A stretch of 64,000 bases of DNA from Bacteroidales bacterium (lineage in GTDB: Bacteria; Bacteroidota; Bacteroidia; Bacteroidales; P3): NCBI GenBank assembly GCA_031263015.1, contig JAISGN010000002.1, positions 1 to 64,000 on the forward strand, written 5' to 3'. Below are positions 60,004-64,000 of this stretch, one piece after another (position 1 is the stretch's first letter; the number at the start of each line of letters is the position of its first letter). A program made the translations under genes and the position numbers. The notes beneath the pieces are model-generated. The model did no database searches, was not told where the DNA came from, and was given only the letters and a program-made list of their open reading frames with translations.

Positions 60004-62790
60004 TTACATTTCCGCAGCAAGATATTCGCCAATGCTGTTTTTGTTGTCTTTGATGATGTCTTCCGGCGTACCTTCCGCAAGAATATAGCCGCCATCCTTG
60101 CCTCCCTCCGGTCCTAAGTCTATAATCCAGTCGGCAACCTTGATGACGTCAAGATTATGCTCTATTACAACAATAGTATTGCCCTTATTAACGAGTTTTT
60201 GCAGCACTTCCAACAACACTCTTATGTCTTCAAAATGCAGACCTGTCGTAGGCTCGTCAAGAATGTAGAGAGTATTTCCGGTATCCTTCTTTCCGAGTTC
60301 GGCAGACAGTTTTATACGCTGACTTTCGCCGCCCGAGAGAGTTGTGGAGGGCTGTCCCAACGTCAGATATCCCAATCCAACATCCTGAACTATCTTAAGT
60401 TGGCGAAGAATCTTCGGATAATTTTCAAAAAACCCTATTGCCTCGTTAAAACTCATATTAAGAACATCATTTATTGACTTTCCCTTGTAACGAACCTCTA
60501 ATGTCTCGCGATTATAGCGGCTTCCGTTGCAATCTTCGCAAGTAACATAGACATCAGGCAAGAAATTCATCTCAATTGTTCTCAATCCGGCTCCATGACA
60601 CGTCTCACAACGCCCGCCTTTTACGTTAAACGAAAAACGCCCCGCCTGATAATTTCTGATTTTGGCTGTCGGCAAAGAGGCAAACAACTTTCTGATGTCG
60701 TCAAACACACCTATAAATGTAGCAGGGTTGCTTCGCGGAGTACGTCCTATGGGAGACTGGTCTATTTCTATTACTTTGTCAATATTTTCTATGCCTTTAA
60801 TGGCAGAATACGGCAAAGGCTCACGCTCGGAACGATAAAAATGAGAACTAAGAGCAGGATGCAAAGTCTGGTTAATAAGAGATGATTTACCGCTACCTGA
60901 CACCCCAGTGATGCAAACGAACTTTCCTAACGGCAGATTGAGGGTTACGTTTTTTAGATTGTTACCTGATGCTCCGATAAGCCTAAGTTGTTTGCCGTTT
61001 CCTTTACGGCGGCTGGACGGAACGGCTATTTTTTTTGTTCCGTTAAGGTATGCTGCCGTTATTGTGTCCTGTGATAGAAGCTGAGCAGGAGTTCCTGCCG
61101 CCATAACTTTGCCTCCATTTATTCCTGCACCAGGTCCTATATCTACTACAAAGTCCGATTCCATTATCATTTCCTTGTCGTGCTCCACAACAATAACCGA
61201 GTTACCCAAATCACGCAAACGTTTTAAGGAATTGATGAGTCGCTTGTTGTCTCTTTGATGAAGACCTATGCTTGGCTCATCAAGAATATACATTACATTA
61301 ACAAGTTCCGACCCTATTTGAGTTGCAAGCCGTATTCGCTGACTCTCGCCCCCTGATAAGGTGGCTGATGCTCTGTTAAGGCTTAAATATCCTAACCCAA
61401 CGTCAAGTAAAAATCCTATACGGGTATTTATTTCTCTTAAAATTTCTTTTGCGATTGTTTGTTTGCGATTCGGCAATTTGTTTAGCAGAGTATTAGACCA
61501 TAAAGCAAGGTCTGAAAAATCTAATCGGGCTATTTCTGCAATGTTTTTGCCGTCTATCTTAAATGCAAGGGAGTCCGGTTTCAATCTTGCACCATTGCAT
61601 GACGGGCAAATAGTGGTATGCATAAATCCTGCAGCCCATTTCAATATTCCGGCAGGCATATTTTCCGACATCTGCATATTTATGTAGCCTATAACGCCGG
61701 AAAAATGAACGTTTTTGTGTTCAAAATGGAATGAGGCTTCACTTCCGTACAATACTAAGTTAAGAAAATCTTTGTTTAAGTCCTTTATAGGCGTTTTTAG
61801 CGAGCACCGATGCATTTCTGCCAAATGCTGAAGTTGCTTAAAGATGTATCCGTCCGGCTTATACTTACCTATTGGCAATATTCCGCCATCTGCAATACTT
61901 ATTGTGTCGTCCGGAATAATTTTTTCCATATCCGCCTGCGTTACTTGCCCCAATCCGTTGCATACGGGGCAGGCTCCGTAAGGCGAATTAAAGGAAAAGG
62001 TATTCGGTTCTACTTCCGCAAATACTTTTCCGCTGTTCGTATCAAGGAGATTCTTACTAAAAGTTCGGATTTTATCCTTTTCCATCACCATAATCGTCCC
62101 TTTGCCATGATTAAAGGCTGTTTGAAGAGATTGTTGTAAGCGTTGCTCGTTATGTTCGCTGATAATAAAACTGTCAATCAGCACTTCAATATCGTGAATC
62201 TTGTATCTGTCCAAATGCAAACCTCGTGTGATGTTGGTAATAGTGCCGTCTATCCGAACTTTAAGAAAGCCTTTCTTAGCTGTCTGCTCAAATAATTCCC
62301 TGTAATGACCTTTTCGTCCCTTTACTACAGGAGAAAGCAGAATTATTGTCTTGTTTTCATATTCCTTTTTAATGGTTTGCAAAATTTCTGTGTCGGATAA
62401 CTGCACTATAAGCTCGCCTGTTTCGGAGTAAGCATCGGCTATGCGGGCGTAAAGCAAGCGCAGCAAATCGTAAATCTCGGTTACCGTTCCTACTGTTGAG
62501 CGAGGATTTTTATTTGTGGTCTTTTGTTCTATTGCAATGACAGGACTTAAGCCTGTAATCTTTTCCACATCGGGCTTTTCCAAGTTACCGATAAAATTTC
62601 TGACGTATGCCGAAAATGTTTCCAAATATCGCCGCTGTCCTTCGGCATAAATGGTATCAAAAGCCAACGATGATTTTCCGCTTCCGCTCAATCCTGTGAT
62701 TGTAACTAAACTATTACGTGGTATTTTAAGCGATATATTTTGTAGGTTATGAGAATGAGCGCCAATTATTTCCAATTGTTCTTCCGACAT
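60004..62790 (-). CDS. uvrA: excinuclease ABC subunit A
   Basis: The protein (928 residues from ATG 62790) has both ABC modules with split signature: Walker A in GLSGSGKSSLAFDTIYAEGQ and in GVSGSGKSSLINQTLHPAL. Zinc modules are CPVCNGLG with CPSCNGARL, and CETCHGAGL with CEDCNGSRYN. The signatures are LSGGESQRIRLATQIGS and LSGGESQRIKLSAELGK. It recognises bulky DNA damage and loads UvrB. The frame runs to 62835, but the family starts at MSEEQLEIIGAHSHNLQNI, so the first 15 residues (MRKKEYYCSFKKRKE) are probably not translated. Confidence 0.96.
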   Translation of the reverse strand: MSEEQLEIIGAHSHNLQNISLKIPRNSLVTITGLSGSGKSSLAFDTIYAEGQRRYLETFSAYVRNFIGNLEKPDVEKITGLSPVIAIEQKTTNKNPRSTVGTVTEIYDLLRLLYARIADAYSETGELIVQLSDTEILQTIKKEYENKTIILLSPVVKGRKGHYRELFEQTAKKGFLKVRIDGTITNITRGLHLDRYKIHDIEVLIDSFIISEHNEQRLQQSLQTAFNHGKGTIMVMEKDKIRTFSKNLLDTNSGKVFAEVEPNTFSFNSPYGACPVCNGLGQVTQADMEKIIPDDTISIADGGILPIGKYKPDGYIFKQLQHLAEMHRCSLKTPIKDLNKDFLNLVLYGSEASFHFEHKNVHFSGVIGYINMQMSENMPAGILKWAAGFMHTTICPSCNGARLKPDSLAFKIDGKNIAEIARLDFSDLALWSNTLLNKLPNRKQTIAKEILREINTRIGFLLDVGLGYLSLNRASATLSGGESQRIRLATQIGSELVNVMYILDEPSIGLHQRDNKRLINSLKRLRDLGNSVIVVEHDKEMIMESDFVVDIGPGAGINGGKVMAAGTPAQLLSQDTITAAYLNGTKKIAVPSSRRKGNGKQLRLIGASGNNLKNVTLNLPLGKFVCITGVSGSGKSSLINQTLHPALSSHFYRSEREPLPYSAIKGIENIDKVIEIDQSPIGRTPRSNPATFIGVFDDIRKLFASLPTAKIRNYQAGRFSFNVKGGRCETCHGAGLRTIEMNFLPDVYVTCEDCNGSRYNRETLEVRYKGKSINDVLNMSFNEAIGFFENYPKILRQLKIVQDVGLGYLTLGQPSTTLSGGESQRIKLSAELGKKDTGNTLYILDEPTTGLHFEDIRVLLEVLQKLVNKGNTIVVIEHNLDVIKVADWIIDLGPEGGKDGGYILAEGTPEDIIKDNKNSIGEYLAAEM

Positions 62791-62862
62791 TTCTTTTCGT
62801 TTTTTGAAACTGCAATAATACTCTTTTTTTCTCACATTATCTTTATGTTAAATAAGATTTCA

Positions 62863-62870
62863 TATCTTTG
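62863..62870 (+). promoter_or_regulatory. -7 box before the GH2 gene
   Basis: TATCTTTG lies 25 nt before ATG 62896; the -33 element is weak. Confidence 0.5.
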
Positions 62871-62895
62871 TAATCTTAATTTATTATTATGTAAT

Positions 62896-64000
62896 ATGAA
62901 AAAACTTTTTTCTTTTTTGATTTGCATACTGCTTTTAGGGCGTATATCCGCACAAACATCTCATTACGACACAATATTTGTAAGTTCGCAAAATATGGAT
63001 TCAAGCACGGCTGTATTCCTGCAAGCGGAAAGCATCAGAGGGCTTGCCAAGATATTTATCAATGGTCAATTTGCCGCCATGTCTTCAAATGAATTCATTC
63101 CGTTATCTCAAAACATCACTTCTCTTATCAAGCAAGACACGAATGTTATCAGATTTGAATTTATTAATATTTGGTTTGATACTACGCAAATGAGCAAAGA
63201 ACGGCAGGATTTCTTCAATAGCATAGCCGCAAAGACTGATACAAAACGTTCAATCTTCAGAATGGCTCAATATAACTTCGGATGGGATTTCTGCAGAGCA
63301 AATTTAACGCCGAATATAGTTAATTTAAAAATCACCAAACGCCAATATCCTAACTCAAAACCAGACAACATAGCAACGGATTACTGGTTGGGAGACACAT
63401 TGGCTTATTCCGTATCAACGGACAGCATAAAAAACGATACTGCTTTTATGCTTCTGTCGCTTGAAACAGGAAAATATCCTTTCAAAATAGCCAATCCGCG
63501 CCTTTGGTATCCGAATACAATGGGCGAAAGCGTCATTTACACATTGCCGATTGAGCAAATATTAAATCCAAATCAAATCACCGACTGCCGAAACTTCATA
63601 GCAGCACACAAGATACTGCCTTCAACAATACGTTTTGCGATAAGAACCATACGATTAGTTGAAGATACGGATTCCATAGGGCGTTCTTTTTATTTTGAAG
63701 TTAATTCCGTTCCGATGTTTGCAAGAGGCAGCAATGTGATAATGACCGAAGATTTTGACACAACGCTGCTTCGTTATGCCAAAGAGGCGAATTGCAATAT
63801 GCTTCGCTTATGGGGCGGCGGCAGATATGCGGATGAACGTTTTCTTACTTGGTGTGATGAGAATGGAATCTTGGTTTGGCAGGATTTTCCTTTTGCCTGC
63901 GCCCCCTACCCTGCTGATTCGGCATTTTTAAATGAGATAAAAACAGAGGTTAAATCTAATTTGGAAAGAATGAAACGCCATCCTTGTCTTGCATTGCTTT
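62896..64000 (+). CDS. glycoside hydrolase family 2 protein, beta-mannosidase-like (3' end outside window)
   Basis: The frame is open from ATG 62896 to the window end (368 residues). It has a signal peptide (LICILLLGRISAQ), a sugar-binding-like sandwich (GLAKIFINGQFAAM; RFEFINIW; YNFGWDFCRANLTPNIV), an immunoglobulin-like middle (ANPRLWYPNTMGESVIYTL) and the start of a TIM barrel with NMLRLWGGGRYADERFLTWC and ILVWQDFPFACAPYP. The last two are close to beta-mannosidases. The catalytic acid/base and nucleophile lie beyond the window. It would act outside the inner membrane on mannose-containing glycans. Confidence 0.85.
   Translation, partial: MKKLFSFLICILLLGRISAQTSHYDTIFVSSQNMDSSTAVFLQAESIRGLAKIFINGQFAAMSSNEFIPLSQNITSLIKQDTNVIRFEFINIWFDTTQMSKERQDFFNSIAAKTDTKRSIFRMAQYNFGWDFCRANLTPNIVNLKITKRQYPNSKPDNIATDYWLGDTLAYSVSTDSIKNDTAFMLLSLETGKYPFKIANPRLWYPNTMGESVIYTLPIEQILNPNQITDCRNFIAAHKILPSTIRFAIRTIRLVEDTDSIGRSFYFEVNSVPMFARGSNVIMTEDFDTTLLRYAKEANCNMLRLWGGGRYADERFLTWCDENGILVWQDFPFACAPYPADSAFLNEIKTEVKSNLERMKRHPCLALL

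Noticed and set aside
1-64000. tRNA, rRNA, insertion sequences, integrases, replication origin
   Set aside because: I looked for T-arm motifs, conserved rRNA stretches, DDE or tyrosine recombinase motifs and found none. A short tRNA could still be missed by eye.

Overview
The window reads as the chromosome of an anaerobic, fermentative member of the Bacteroidetes (Bacteroidales-like). Evidence: promoters of the Bacteroides type (TTTG, about 20 nt, then TAnnTTTG) precede many genes. Two secreted proteins carry type IX secretion (T9SS) C-terminal sorting domains. There are a TonB-receptor-like outer-membrane protein, a BspA-type leucine-rich-repeat protein and a member of a paralogue family I associate with Bacteroidetes, and an electron-bifurcating [FeFe]-hydrogenase operon. 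No rRNA, tRNA, transposase, integrase or CRISPR array was found.

Layout. 1-2.05 kb: the 3' end of an RHS/YD-repeat toxin gene, a membrane-anchored putative immunity gene, and a 42-bp palindromic repeat array. 2.1-7.1 kb (minus): a six-gene operon of ABC exporter, GntR regulator, small membrane proteins and an outer-membrane barrel protein. 7.6-12.8 kb (plus): a secretion/glycan cluster (S74-like T9SS protein, GH16, LRR protein, polytopic membrane protein). 12.85-15.6 kb: RHS 'graveyard' on the minus strand, with two further 42-bp arrays, orphan immunity-like genes and YD-repeat remnants. 15.7-20.2 kb: hndBCDA-type hydrogenase. 20.6-22.75 kb (minus): dGTPase plus nucleotidyltransferase pair. 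22.8-24.1 and 36.5-38.0 kb: two copies of one duplicated locus (palindrome, promoter, poly-G tract, 21-bp repeats, 228-aa protein). 24.3-28.6 kb: a tightly overlapping five-gene operon (Nudix, IucA/IucC-like ligase, histidine phosphatase, membrane/TPR-like protein, ChbG/YdjC deacetylase). 28.8-30.0 kb: AAA ATPase. 30.2-36.3 kb (minus): OmpA-like lipoprotein, MORN/YwqK-like protein, GmhB-like phosphatase, VWA protein, folC. 38.0-43.4 kb: operon with a fused ABC permease-ATPase, a NitT/TauT-type binding lipoprotein, an unknown membrane protein and a B12-type radical SAM protein. 43.5-64 kb: housekeeping genes (ahcY, glyA, GlcNAc-kinase-like, purA, ygiQ, htpG, dnaG, fabG, M28 peptidase, uvrA) and the start of a GH2 beta-mannosidase-like gene cut by the window end.

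The most unusual features are non-coding. Repeat families of unrelated sequence share a 21-bp periodicity (21 or 42 bp, two DNA turns or seven codons). One sits at the joints between RHS toxin/immunity cassettes and is a candidate recombination module. A second is scattered between housekeeping genes with a shared head motif. The third lies inside the duplicated poly-G locus. The two best candidates for undescribed gene systems are the Nudix/IucA-like/phosphatase/deacetylase operon and the fused-ABC/B12-radical-SAM operon. All functions are inferred from sequence reading alone.
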